Positions 48,861 to 57,028 of a stretch of DNA of 64,000 nt are shown in pieces. Source of the stretch: Glycomyces amatae (GTDB taxonomy: Bacteria; Actinomycetota; Actinomycetes; Mycobacteriales; Micromonosporaceae). The translations under genes and the position numbers were made by a program. The notes beneath the pieces were generated by a model that made no database searches, was not told where the DNA came from, and saw nothing but the letters and a program-made list of their open reading frames with translations. Positions within the stretch are counted from its first letter, which is position 1. Every line of letters begins with the position of its first letter. Where the stretch lies: positions 372,001 through 436,000 of the forward strand of contig NZ_JAJLQZ010000001.1 of the NCBI RefSeq assembly GCF_020991375.1, given 5' to 3'.

Positions 48861-50588
48861 ATGACCAAGAGGCGAAATCTCCCCGCCATCGTCGCCACAG
48901 CGGCCCTGGCGGCATCGGCGTGCACCGACGGCGACGGCACCGAGAGCAGCGGCGACCCGCGCAGTCTGTCGATCGACGAGTTCCCCCGCAAGGAGACCCT
49001 GTACACGACCGGTTCGGCCTGGGGGCCACCCTCCGACTTCAACACGGTCACGACGAGCCAGGTCACCGGCCTCAACGGCCTGGGCTACGAGAGCCTCTTC
49101 CTGTTCGACACCGTCGAGCAGCGGCTCTCCCCCTGGCTGGCCGAGTCGGGGGCGTGGACCGGCGACCGCGAGTTCGAGCTGGCCCTGCGGAGCGGGATCA
49201 CGTGGAGCGACGGCAGGTCGCTGACCGCCGAGGACGTCGCCTTCACCTTCGAGCTCGGCAAGATCGAGGGCGTGCCGTACGGGAACGTCTGGGACTGGCT
49301 GGAGTCGGTCGAGCTCATCGACGACCTGACGCTCAAGTTCCGCTTCAGCGAAGCCCGCCACCAGGAGTGGGACAACTTCCTGTACGCCAACGAGATCCTC
49401 CCGAAGCACGTCTTCGAGGCCTACTCCGAGGAGGACCTCATCAACGGCGCGCTCGACGACGACCCGGTCGTCTCGGGCCCCTACCGGGTCCACAGCTACG
49501 ACGAGCAGCGCATCGCCTGGATCAAGCGGGACGACTGGTGGGCCACCGAGGCGCTCGGCCTCGAGGTCAAGCCCAGGTTCATCGTCGACCTCGTGACCCC
49601 CGGCAACGCCGACACCCTCAACATGCTCATCGAGGGCCGGCTCGACCTGGCCAACAACTTCCTGCCGGGCATCGCCGACTTCCTGGCGGGCGAGCCGGAG
49701 CTGAGCACCTACTACGACAAGCCGCCGTTCATGATCGCCGCGAACACGGCGATGCTCATCCCGAACACGACGCGCAAGCCCCTCGACGACCCCGAGTTCC
49801 GCCGGGCCATCGCCTTCGCCATCAGCCCGGGCGAGATCGTCGACTCGGTGTACGGGAGCATGGTCAGCGAGGCGAGCCCGACCGGGCTGCTGCCGATCTG
49901 GGAGCGCTATTTCGACCCCGACGTGCTCGACGAGGAGGGCTTCGCGTTCGAGCCGTCCGAGGCGATCGCCATCCTGGAGGCGGCCGGGTACGCCGACGAG
50001 GACGGCGACGGCTTCGTCGAGACCCTCGACGGCGAGAAGATCGAGATGAAGCTCATCGTCCCGGCCGGCTGGACCGACTGGGAGGACGCCGCCCGCTCGA
50101 TCGCCCGCGGCCTCCAGGACGTGGGCATCAACGTCGTCGAGGAGTACATCGAGGCGGCCGAGGTCGACGCCGCCCGCGGCAGCGGCGAGTTCGACCTGCT
50201 CATCAACAACTACAGCGGCATCACCAACTCCCCGTGGAGCCACTACCGGTACCTGTTCGAGCTGCCGGTCCGCGAGACGCAGGCCAACGGCAACTTCTCC
50301 CGCTGGGAGAGCGAGGACGCCTGGGAGCTGACGCAGGAGCTGGCCACGGTCGCCACCGACGACCCGCGCTACCCCGAGCTCATCGCCGAGCTCGAGCGGA
50401 TCTCGCTGCGGGACCTCCCGGCCATCCCCATCTGGTACAACGGCGCGTGGTCGCAGGCGAGCAACGCGGTGTGGACCGACTGGCCCGCCGACGGCTCCGA
50501 CGGCTCCGCCGTCTACGCGAACCTCTGGAACGAGATGTGGGGCCTGGGCGCGGTGCTGATGCTGACCGAGATCAGGCCCGTCGAGTAG
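48861..50588 (+). CDS. ABC transporter solute-binding lipoprotein, family 5 (orphan)
   Basis: 575 residues from ATG 48861. The N-terminus has a basic region and hydrophobic stretch ending in AlaSerAlaCys, so Cys21 is the probable lipidation site. The SBP_bac_5 fold is clear: WLAESGAWTGDREFELALRS, GITWSDGRSLTAEDVAFTFE, DDPVVSGPYRVHSYDEQRIA, RRAIAFAISPGEIVDSVYG. Family members bind oligopeptides or, in actinomycetes and Thermotoga-like bacteria, cello-oligosaccharides. No permease or ATPase gene lies next to it, so it must rely on proteins coded elsewhere. The nearby cellulase and CelR/CebR-like sites hint at an oligosaccharide, but this is inference. Confidence 0.85.
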   Translation: MTKRRNLPAIVATAALAASACTDGDGTESSGDPRSLSIDEFPRKETLYTTGSAWGPPSDFNTVTTSQVTGLNGLGYESLFLFDTVEQRLSPWLAESGAWTGDREFELALRSGITWSDGRSLTAEDVAFTFELGKIEGVPYGNVWDWLESVELIDDLTLKFRFSEARHQEWDNFLYANEILPKHVFEAYSEEDLINGALDDDPVVSGPYRVHSYDEQRIAWIKRDDWWATEALGLEVKPRFIVDLVTPGNADTLNMLIEGRLDLANNFLPGIADFLAGEPELSTYYDKPPFMIAANTAMLIPNTTRKPLDDPEFRRAIAFAISPGEIVDSVYGSMVSEASPTGLLPIWERYFDPDVLDEEGFAFEPSEAIAILEAAGYADEDGDGFVETLDGEKIEMKLIVPAGWTDWEDAARSIARGLQDVGINVVEEYIEAAEVDAARGSGEFDLLINNYSGITNSPWSHYRYLFELPVRETQANGNFSRWESEDAWELTQELATVATDDPRYPELIAELERISLRDLPAIPIWYNGAWSQASNAVWTDWPADGSDGSAVYANLWNEMWGLGAVLMLTEIRPVE

Positions 50589-50606
50589 GGGGTAGACCGT
50601 CCGTTC

Positions 50607-50648
50607 GGGACGCCGCGCCGCCGGGAGCCCCCGGCGGCGCGGCGTCCC
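50607..50648 (+). terminator. Strong terminator after the solute-binding lipoprotein
   Basis: A perfect 19-base GC stem (50607-50625 with 50630-50648) and four-base loop, 19 bases after the stop. Confidence 0.8.
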
Positions 50649-50769
50649 GCTGCCGGCAGGACACGTCTCCGAAAAAATCCTCGGATCGCTGCGTCGTCCG
50701 GTCCTCGCCGTTCGTGTGAGGGGTGCGATCGACCCGACCGCGCGTCAATCCCTGGAATCGAGGAACCGG

Positions 50770-51315
50770 ATGGCTGCAAGCTCGCTGGCACCATCGTCCG
50801 ACATGTACCGAACGTCCCTCACGGCCGCGTCCCGGCCCGACTTCGACGGCTTCTACGCCGCCAACGTCAACCCGATCACCGCCCAGATCCGCGCCTACGT
50901 CGGCGATCTCGCCGAGGCCGAGGACCTGGTCGCGGAGGCCTTCTGCCGGGCGCTCGGACGCTGGAGGACCATCAGCGCCTACGACAACCCCGCCGTCTGG
51001 GTGCGGCGGGTCGCCTGGAACCTGGCCACCTCGAGGCTGCGCCGTCGCGCGGTCCTGCGGCGGCTCCTGCTGCGCCAGCGGCCGGCGCACGTGGAAGGGC
51101 CCCGGCCGGACCGGATCGACCTGGAGCAGGCGCTGGCCGAGTTGAAGGAGCGGCACCGCAAGGCGGTCGTCCTCTACTACCTGGCCGACATGACCACGGC
51201 GGAGATCGCCGAGCAGGAGGGCGTGGCCGAGACGACCGTCCGCTCCTGGCTCACCAGAGGAAGGGCGGCGCTCGCCGAGCGCCTGCGCATCGACGAGCCC
51301 GAGGAGCGGCAGTGA
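50770..51315 (+). CDS. ECF-type sigma-70 factor
   Basis: 181 residues from ATG 50770 with GAGGAA upstream. Region 2 is in DFDGFYAANVNPITAQIRAY and LAEAEDLVAEAFCRALGRW (about 24-70). Region 4 is LKERHRKAVVLYYLADMTTAEIAE and QEGVAETTVRSWLTRGRAAL (about 129-172). No region 3 is present, as in ECF/SigE-like factors. Its stop overlaps the next start (GTGA), coupling it to a membrane protein likely to be its regulator. The signal recognised is unknown. Confidence 0.9.
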   Translation: MAASSLAPSSDMYRTSLTAASRPDFDGFYAANVNPITAQIRAYVGDLAEAEDLVAEAFCRALGRWRTISAYDNPAVWVRRVAWNLATSRLRRRAVLRRLLLRQRPAHVEGPRPDRIDLEQALAELKERHRKAVVLYYLADMTTAEIAEQEGVAETTVRSWLTRGRAALAERLRIDEPEERQ

Positions 51316-52052
51316 ACCCCCAGCAGAGCGATCCCCTGAGCACCATGTTCGACCGGTACGCCGAGGTCACCGCCGCCGAGGCGGCCCCGCCCGCCGCCGG
51401 GCGGCTGCGGACGCGGCTGCGGCGCCGCCGGAGCGCGCGCGCCGCCGCGGCCGGAGTCGCCGCGGCGCTCCTGGCGGTCCCCGCGGGCTGGGCGATCCAG
51501 CAGGCCGGGGCGGTCGACCAGGGCCTCGGGCCCGCCGACGGCGGACCGACGGAGTCGGCGAGCGAAGACGCGCCCTGCGCGGACGCGCCGAGCGAGACGC
51601 CCACGGCGGGTGAGGAGGAGTCCATGCCCGACAGCGAGACCCCCACCGCGGACGGTGAGGAGCCCATGACCGGCGACGAGACTCCCACGGCAGGAGGCGA
51701 AGCGCCGACGTCCGACTACGAGGAGTCCTCGCGCGGCAGCGAGACCCCCACCGCGGACGGCGAGGAGTCCATGACCGGCGACGAGGCTCCCACGCCCGGT
51801 GAAGAGCCCTCGCCGTGCGACGACCGGCCGAGCGAGGAGCCGACGCCCGGGGGCGGCGCCTCGGGCAGCGAAGAGGCCACGCCGGGCGGCGACGAGCACG
51901 AGGAGTCCCCCACCGGGGACTGGCCCACCCGAGGCGAGACGCCTACCGGAGGCGAGGAGCCCAGCAGCGCTGAGCAACCCACTGGAGGCGAGGAACCCAC
52001 CGGTGGCGAGCAGCCCACCGGCGGCCAGCAGCCCACGCCCGGCGGGAACTGA
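51312..52052 (+). CDS. Single-span membrane protein with Glu/Pro/Thr repeat domain, possible anti-sigma
   Basis: 246 residues from GTG 51312, overlapping the sigma stop. Cytoplasmic 35 residues rich in Arg (LRTRLRRRRSARA) lead to one span (about 44-62), then an outside region from residue 70 that is almost all degenerate repeats: ETPTADGEEPMTGD-type units, followed by PTGGEEPTGGEQPTGG. No zinc-binding HxxxCxxC motif of ZAS anti-sigmas is visible. The location after an ECF gene suggests a sigma-regulating or cell-wall-spanning partner. The repeat count should vary between strains. It is followed by a terminator. Confidence 0.65.
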   Translation: MNPQQSDPLSTMFDRYAEVTAAEAAPPAAGRLRTRLRRRRSARAAAAGVAAALLAVPAGWAIQQAGAVDQGLGPADGGPTESASEDAPCADAPSETPTAGEEESMPDSETPTADGEEPMTGDETPTAGGEAPTSDYEESSRGSETPTADGEESMTGDEAPTPGEEPSPCDDRPSEEPTPGGGASGSEEATPGGDEHEESPTGDWPTRGETPTGGEEPSSAEQPTGGEEPTGGEQPTGGQQPTPGGN

Positions 52053-52058
52053 CCCCGC

Positions 52059-52106
52059 GGCCCTGGAGACGGCGGCGCCCCGCAGGGCACCGCCGTCTCC
52101 AGGGCC
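52059..52106 (+). terminator. Terminator of the sigma-factor operon
   Basis: A perfect 17-base stem (52059-52075 with 52090-52106) and 14-base loop directly after the stop at 52052. Confidence 0.75.
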
Positions 52107-52218
52107 GCCTTCCGAACACCTCAGCGGGCCTTCGGGTCCCCGATGCGCGAGGCCCCGTCCCGGCGGCCGCTCCCCGCGCCCGGCCCGATCGCGGCCCGCC
52201 GCGCCCCGGCGGCCCCCG

Positions 52219-52629
52219 TCACTCCGGCGCGCCGGGCATCGCCGAGGGGTCGTAGGCCAGCAGCTCCCAGCTGTGGCCGTCCGGGTCGTCCACGGCGCGG
52301 TTGTAGAGCCAGCCCATGTCCTGCGCGGCCCGCGGCTCGGTGCCGCCCGCCGCCGCGGCCGCGGCGGCCAGCCGGTCGACCTCCTCCTTGGACTCGGCGG
52401 ACAGCGCGTTGATCACCTCGACCGCACCGGAGGCGATCTCGCGCGAGGTGAACCCGGAGAACTGCTCGTGCGTCATGAGCTGGAGGGCGATCACCTCGCT
52501 GAGGACCACCTGGGCCGAGGTCTCGTCGGTGAACTGGGGGTTGAGGGTCCCGCCCAGCGCCAGGTAGAACGCCTTGCTGGCCTCCAGGTCGGCGACGGGA
52601 AGGTTGATGTAGATCTGCGTGAAGGCCAT
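52219..52629 (-). CDS. VOC-family (glyoxalase-like) protein
   Basis: 136 residues from ATG 52629. The babbab modules of the vicinal oxygen chelate fold are visible: QIYINLPVADLEASKAFYLALGG at the start, QVVLSEVIALQLMTHEQF (about 41-58), and WLYNRAVDDPDGHSWELLAYDP at the end, where His and Glu would bind a metal. It resembles the 'PhnB-like' or bleomycin-resistance-type proteins. An AraC-type gene follows in reverse order, 48 bases upstream in the same direction, possibly its regulator. Confidence 0.85.
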   Translation of the reverse strand: MAFTQIYINLPVADLEASKAFYLALGGTLNPQFTDETSAQVVLSEVIALQLMTHEQFSGFTSREIASGAVEVINALSAESKEEVDRLAAAAAAAGGTEPRAAQDMGWLYNRAVDDPDGHSWELLAYDPSAMPGAPE

Positions 52630-52676
52630 CGGGGCTCCTCGGTTCGGGCGGCCGGTCCCTCCGGCCTGGTTCGAAC

Positions 52677-53444
52677 CTACGGCCGCACCTCGGCGTCGGT
52701 CTTGTACAGAAGCGACAGCACCTCGTCGTCCGCCGGACGCTGGAGCCGCGTCGCCTTGCGGCCGACGAACCGGTTGAGCGACCGGGCCAGGTGCGGCTGG
52801 TCGTGGTAGCCGACGCGGTGCACGACGTCGGCGGCCGCCTCCCCCTGCTGGAGCAGCATCGCGGCCCGGCGGGCCCGCTCGATCTGCCGGATGGTCCCCT
52901 GGGTGAGCCCCGTGGCGGCGGCGACGCGCCGCTGCACGGACCGGGGCGTGACGAGCAGCGGCGCGTCCCCGGCGAGGACGTCGGCCACCAGGGGGTCGCG
53001 GACCAGCAGCCCCGCGCGGACCAGGCGGTCGACGAAGACCTCCGCGTTCGCGTACCCGGGGATCTCCCACTCGTCGCCCTCCAGGACGAAGGTGCGCGCC
53101 GTCGTGTGCGGGCTCGCCACGCTCCCGTCCACGAGGCCGGGGACGGGCAGGGGCCGCAGGAACGCGCCGTGCCTGAAGATCACGCCGATCGCGCCGTCCA
53201 TCCGGCCGCCCAGCGGGACCTCGGTCGGGCGGGTCTCGGGGCCGCGCACCGAGACGCCGGTGACGCCCTCGGCGCTCCAGGCGATGAGCTCCCAGTTGGA
53301 GTTCGCCACGGACACCATGCGCTCGGGGACGGCGGCGCCGCCGTCCGGCGCGACCTGGTAGACCCGCTCCACGTAGGGCGAGTCCGAGGGACGCTGCTCC
53401 AGCCCCGGCACGGCGCCGGAGAGATCTCGTGCCACGTCTCGCAT
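52677..53444 (-). CDS. AraC-family regulator
   Basis: 255 residues from ATG 53444 (GTG 53435 is an alternative). The N-terminal part is beta-rich, with VERVYQVAPDGGAAVPERM and WELIAWSAEGVTGVSVRGPE, as in the DUF6597-type regulator domain. The C-terminal AraC helix-turn-helix reads LTQGTIRQIERARRAAMLLQ and AADVVHRVGYHDQPHLARSL-N-RFVG (about 185-240). The VOC gene downstream, in the same direction, is a probable target. It is divergent from the cellulase, with the CelR/CebR-like operator between them. Confidence 0.8.
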   Translation of the reverse strand: MRDVARDLSGAVPGLEQRPSDSPYVERVYQVAPDGGAAVPERMVSVANSNWELIAWSAEGVTGVSVRGPETRPTEVPLGGRMDGAIGVIFRHGAFLRPLPVPGLVDGSVASPHTTARTFVLEGDEWEIPGYANAEVFVDRLVRAGLLVRDPLVADVLAGDAPLLVTPRSVQRRVAAATGLTQGTIRQIERARRAAMLLQQGEAAADVVHRVGYHDQPHLARSLNRFVGRKATRLQRPADDEVLSLLYKTDAEVRP

Positions 53445-53540
53445 CGTATCGCCGCCGTCCGACGCCTTCCGGGCGAGTTTCGCGGACGGCCCCGCCCCTT
53501 GACTCCGCGGCAACATATTGGCAAACTTCAATGTAGCGAT

Positions 53541-53554
53541 TGGGAGCGCTTCCG
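53541..53554. promoter_or_regulatory. CelR/CebR-like operator before the cellulase gene
   Basis: TGGGAGCGCTTCCG agrees with TGGGAGCGCTCCCA at 12 of 14 positions, located 65-78 bases before ATG 53619. Cellobiose-type inducers are known to release the repressor from such sites. Confidence 0.65.
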
Positions 53555-53618
53555 CGTAAGCGGCCCGACCGATCGGCCGCCGCCCGGCGGCCGCCCCGCA
53601 CACTGAAAGGCGCAGAAC

Positions 53619-55010
53619 ATGCAGATGGACCGAAGACGCAGGAGAGCCGCGATCATCGGCGCGGCCGTCGCCGCGCTCGGCGCGAGCGCGCTGACGATCG
53701 CCTCGGCGCAGACGGCGAGCGCCGCGGAGGGCTGCGAGGTCGAGTACGACGTCGTCAGCGACTGGGGCTCGGGCTTCCAGGCCAACGTCAGCATCACCGC
53801 CGGCGAACCGATCGACGGCTGGACCATCGAGTGGGACTTCACCGGCGCTGTCTCCGGCATCAGCGCCTGGAACGTCACCGACCAGACGCTGAGCGGCTCG
53901 CACTTCACCGCCTCCGACGCGGGGTGGAACGGCTCGGTCGCCTCGGGGCAGACCAAGGAGGTCTTCGGCTTCACCGCCAGCGGCACCGCAGGCGACATCA
54001 CCGACGTCGCCGTCAACGGCGTGAACTGCGACGGCGAGGGCGGCGGCGAGCAGACCACCGACCCCGATCCCGACCCCACCGACCCGGACCCGACCGACCC
54101 CGCCCCCGAGGGCACCCCTGTGGAGCGGCACGGTCAGCTGCACGTCTGCGGCGCGGGCATGTGCGACGAGGACGGCCGGCAGATCCAGCTGCGCGGCGTC
54201 TCGAGCATGTGGCTGCACTGGCAGACCCAGCCGTACGCGCAGAACCTCCAGGCGCTGGAGTGGATGCGAGACAACTGGAACATCGAGGTGTTCCGGGTCG
54301 CCATGGGCGTCGAGCCCGAGGGCGCCTACCTCGACGACCCCCAGGGCTGGAAGGCCGAGGTCGAGACGGTCATCCAGAACGCGGCGACCGCGGGCGTCTA
54401 CGTCATCGTCGACTTCCACGCGCACGCCGCGCACCAGCACCAGTCCGAGGCGGTCGCGTTCTTCACCGACCTGGCCGACCGCTACGGGCACCTGCCGAAC
54501 GTCATCTGGGAGCCCTACAACGAGCCCGAGCAGGTCTCGTGGTCGGGCACGGTCAAGCCGTACCACCAGGCCGTGGTCTCGGCGATCCGCGCGCAGGACC
54601 CGGACAACATCATCGTGCTCGGCACCCCGACCTGGTCGCAGGACGTCGACGTGGCGGCCGCCGACCCGGTGTCCGGCACGAACCTGATGTACACGCTGCA
54701 CTTCTACTCGTGCACGCACGCCGACTGGAACCGCGACAAGGCCGACGCGGCGATCGACGCGGGCCTGGCCCTGTTCGTCACCGAGTGGGGCGCGAGCCAC
54801 GCCGACGGCGGGCTCGACGGCCGCGTCTGCCTCGACGAGGCCCAGCGCTGGGTCGACTGGATGGCGGCCAACCGGATCTCCTGGACGGCTTGGAAACTGG
54901 ACGTGGGCACCGACTCCACCAACCTGCTGTCGAGCGGCGCGCCCCTGACCGGAGGGTGGGACGACCACCTGAACGGCCACGCGCCCTTCGTCATCGCCAA
55001 CCTGGCGTAA
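53619..55010 (+). CDS. Secreted cellulase: CBM2 plus glycoside hydrolase family 5
   Basis: 463 residues from ATG 53619. A twin-Arg-like basic N-terminus (DRRRRRAAIIGAAVAAL) and Ala-rich signal peptide end near residue 36. A CBM2 cellulose-binding module spans about 37-138 (CEVEYDVVSDWGSGFQANVS, GWTIEWDF, SGQTKEVFGFTASG, with a Cys pair). A Pro-Thr-Asp linker follows, DPDPTDPDPTDPA. The GH5 barrel (about 165-460) has the acid/base Glu302 in WEPYNEP and nucleophile Glu389 in FVTEWGAS. It cleaves beta-1,4-glucans outside the cell. It carries its own operator 65 bases upstream and a terminator, so it is a monocistronic, sugar-controlled gene. Confidence 0.95.
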   Translation: MQMDRRRRRAAIIGAAVAALGASALTIASAQTASAAEGCEVEYDVVSDWGSGFQANVSITAGEPIDGWTIEWDFTGAVSGISAWNVTDQTLSGSHFTASDAGWNGSVASGQTKEVFGFTASGTAGDITDVAVNGVNCDGEGGGEQTTDPDPDPTDPDPTDPAPEGTPVERHGQLHVCGAGMCDEDGRQIQLRGVSSMWLHWQTQPYAQNLQALEWMRDNWNIEVFRVAMGVEPEGAYLDDPQGWKAEVETVIQNAATAGVYVIVDFHAHAAHQHQSEAVAFFTDLADRYGHLPNVIWEPYNEPEQVSWSGTVKPYHQAVVSAIRAQDPDNIIVLGTPTWSQDVDVAAADPVSGTNLMYTLHFYSCTHADWNRDKADAAIDAGLALFVTEWGASHADGGLDGRVCLDEAQRWVDWMAANRISWTAWKLDVGTDSTNLLSSGAPLTGGWDDHLNGHAPFVIANLA

Positions 55011-55030
55011 GCAACCCTCGGCCAGGAACC

Positions 55031-55057
55031 TGCGGGGGCGCCGTCGGCGCCCCCGCA
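55031..55057 (+). terminator. Terminator of the cellulase gene
   Basis: TGCGGGGGCGCC pairs with GGCGCCCCCGCA around a three-base loop, 20 bases after the stop. Confidence 0.75.
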
Positions 55058-55074
55058 GCGCCGACCGGCCGCGG

Positions 55075-55791
55075 TCAGCCCGGGCTCTCGGAGTAGCGCG
55101 TCGAGGCGAGCGCGCCGAGGGGCGCCTCGAGCGCCTCCCGCGCCACGTCGGAGTGCATGACCTTGCTCTCGACCAGCACGTCGAGCGCGGCGGCCAGGTC
55201 GGCCCGGATGCGCTCCCGCTCCGCCTCGGGCAGGGCCGCGACCGCCTCGACCGCCCTCCGGAGCCGGGCGCTCCTGCGGTGGGGCGCCGTCGTGGGCGCC
55301 GAGATGCCGGTGAACCCGAGCCCGGCCACGGCGATGGCGAGCCAGACCACGGGGGCCGCCGACTCCCCGGCGGCCGTCCCGGTGTCGATCATCGCGACGC
55401 CGACGACCGGGGCGAAGGCGGTGAACGCGACGATCCAGCCCCACACGTTGTCGGCGGTGGTCCCGTAGCCCCGCCAGGCCCTGACGAACCCGGTGACCTC
55501 GCACGCGGCGGCGACGAGGAGCAGGACCCCCGCGGCCGCCAGGGCCGCCGCGGGCCGGGACGGGCCGAGGCCGAACGCGGTCAGGCCCGCCGCCGTGGCG
55601 GCGGCGAACGCGGCGAGGTACCAGGCGCCCCGGTAAGGGAGCACCCGGCCGCGGACGCGCAGGAGCAGCTGGATGTCGGGGTGCGCGGCGAAGAGGTGGG
55701 CCTCGAGCGTCTCCCAGGGGAAGCCGAGGCCGCGTCTGCGGGTGCGGGCCCAGGCGGTCGCCGGGGCGTCGGCGGGTGCGGTGGTGTCCAT
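55075..55791 (-). CDS. Four-span membrane protein
   Basis: 238 residues from ATG 55791, chosen for GGAGG five bases upstream. Further in-frame ATGs at 55818 and 55836 lack such a site. A short cytoplasmic tail leads to four spans (about 52-75, 80-100, 115-135, 145-165) and a C-terminal helical region (EAERERIRADLAAALDVLVE). I recognise no family. It sits at the end of a leftward series that begins with an ABC exporter (57738), but a separate ribosome site and 53-base gap from the next gene make its role in that exporter uncertain. Confidence 0.6.
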   Translation of the reverse strand: MDTTAPADAPATAWARTRRRGLGFPWETLEAHLFAAHPDIQLLLRVRGRVLPYRGAWYLAAFAAATAAGLTAFGLGPSRPAAALAAAGVLLLVAAACEVTGFVRAWRGYGTTADNVWGWIVAFTAFAPVVGVAMIDTGTAAGESAAPVVWLAIAVAGLGFTGISAPTTAPHRRSARLRRAVEAVAALPEAERERIRADLAAALDVLVESKVMHSDVAREALEAPLGALASTRYSESPG

Positions 55792-55843
55792 GTCGGCCTC
55801 CGGGGCAGGGGCTTCCATTCTGCCCCGGACGCGCATCCTCGGC

Positions 55844-56206
55844 TCAGTCCCGGACGCGGTCGAGGTGCGCCCGGATGTCGGCGACGGTCGCGGCCGGGTC
55901 CTCGACCTCCAGGACCAGCCGGTCGTACTTGCCGCCGCGGAGTTCGACCACGACGGCCCGCTCCGGGTCCGCGACGTCCCAGAAGGACAGCCCTCCCTTG
56001 CGGAACGAGCCGAGGCTGAGGACCCCCGGGAGGTAGGACGACACGCCCCAGCGGGCGCCGGGGAAGGCCCGGGCGGCCGCGGCGTCGACGCGGGCCGCCT
56101 CGACCTGCCGCCACGGGATCGTGAGCGGGCGCCAGCGGCCGAAGGCGCGGCGGGCGCCGGTGAGCCGGACGGTCAGGTGGGTGTCGGTGGCGAGGACCAG
56201 TGCCAT
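55844..56206 (-). CDS. Small PH-like domain protein
   Basis: 120 residues from ATG 56206. A beta-rich protein with VLATDTHLTVRLTGARRAFG, RPLTIPWRQVEAARVDAAAA and SFWDVADPERAVVVELRG, then a C-terminal helix DPAATVADIRAHLDRV. This is the strand-then-helix pattern of bacterial PH-like domains (DUF-type, from recall). It lies 28 bases after the ABC permease in the same direction, so it is the third gene of the exporter operon. It is likely cytoplasmic with a membrane-surface or scaffolding function, which is inferred. Confidence 0.65.
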   Translation of the reverse strand: MALVLATDTHLTVRLTGARRAFGRWRPLTIPWRQVEAARVDAAAARAFPGARWGVSSYLPGVLSLGSFRKGGLSFWDVADPERAVVVELRGGKYDRLVLEVEDPAATVADIRAHLDRVRD

Positions 56207-56233
56207 GGTGATGTCTCCTCTTCTTCGGACGGT

Positions 56234-57028
56234 TCAGGCGACGTCGCGCCGCATCGGGGCGAGGACCGCCGCGGCCGAGGCGGCCAGGGCGTACGCGAGC
56301 AGTACGGCCGCGCCGAGCAGGGGCGGCAGGAGCTCGGTGGCGGAGCCGGTGACCTCGGCGGCGGCCGCGCCCATGAGGCTCGACTCGGTGAGGGCCGCGG
56401 TCGCGCCGCCGGGCAGGAACGGGTAGGCGAGGTTGGCGCCGGGGAGGATTGCGAGCACGTGCTCGACCATGTAGAGGTAGGCGCCGAGCACCAGCAGCGT
56501 CGCGGTCTGGTTCCGCAGCAGCGCGCCGAGGCCGACGCCGATGACGGTGTAGGCGGCCATGGACGCCGCCAGGCCCGCCAGGAGCCCGGCCGCGGTGCCG
56601 GGCGCGATCCCGACCTCGACGCCCCGGACCGCCGCGGCCCCGTACAGCGCCAGGGCCGCCGCGAGGGCGACGAGCAGCCCGTAGACCGCGCCGGCGATCG
56701 CGTAGGCCGCGAGCTTCGCCCCGAGCACCCGGTGCCGCCGGGGCTCGAACAGGAACGTGTACGCGATGGTGCCGTGCCGGTACTCCGAGGTCACGGCCAG
56801 CGCCCCGAACAGGGCCGGGACGAGCACGGTCAGGCCGATCATGCTGAGCACCAGGCGGACTCCGGCCTCGGTGTCGACGCCGGGCATGGGCGGGTCGAAG
56901 TTCTCGGGTCCGATGAGGACGCACAGCGAGGTGAGGCCCCCGCCGGCGAGGAGGGCGGCGGCCGGGCCCCACTTCCACAGCGGGGTCGAGAGCAGGCGGC
57001 GCAGTTCGGCGCGGATCGGGCGGTTCAT
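56234..57028 (-). CDS. ABC-2 type permease
   Basis: 264 residues from ATG 57028, overlapping the ATPase stop (ATGA). Six spans: TPLWKWGPAAALLAGGG, VRLVLSMIGLTVLVPALFGAL, LAAYAIAGAVYGLLVALAAAL and others, with the ABC-2 feature TSEYRHGTIAYTFLFEPRRH (coupling helix, about 75-95). It pairs with the ATP-binding protein to form an exporter of unknown substrate, usually a peptide, lipid or antibiotic. The divergent YtrA-type regulator and operator suggest induction by cell-envelope stress. Confidence 0.9.
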   Translation of the reverse strand: MNRPIRAELRRLLSTPLWKWGPAAALLAGGGLTSLCVLIGPENFDPPMPGVDTEAGVRLVLSMIGLTVLVPALFGALAVTSEYRHGTIAYTFLFEPRRHRVLGAKLAAYAIAGAVYGLLVALAAALALYGAAAVRGVEVGIAPGTAAGLLAGLAASMAAYTVIGVGLGALLRNQTATLLVLGAYLYMVEHVLAILPGANLAYPFLPGGATAALTESSLMGAAAAEVTGSATELLPPLLGAAVLLAYALAASAAAVLAPMRRDVA

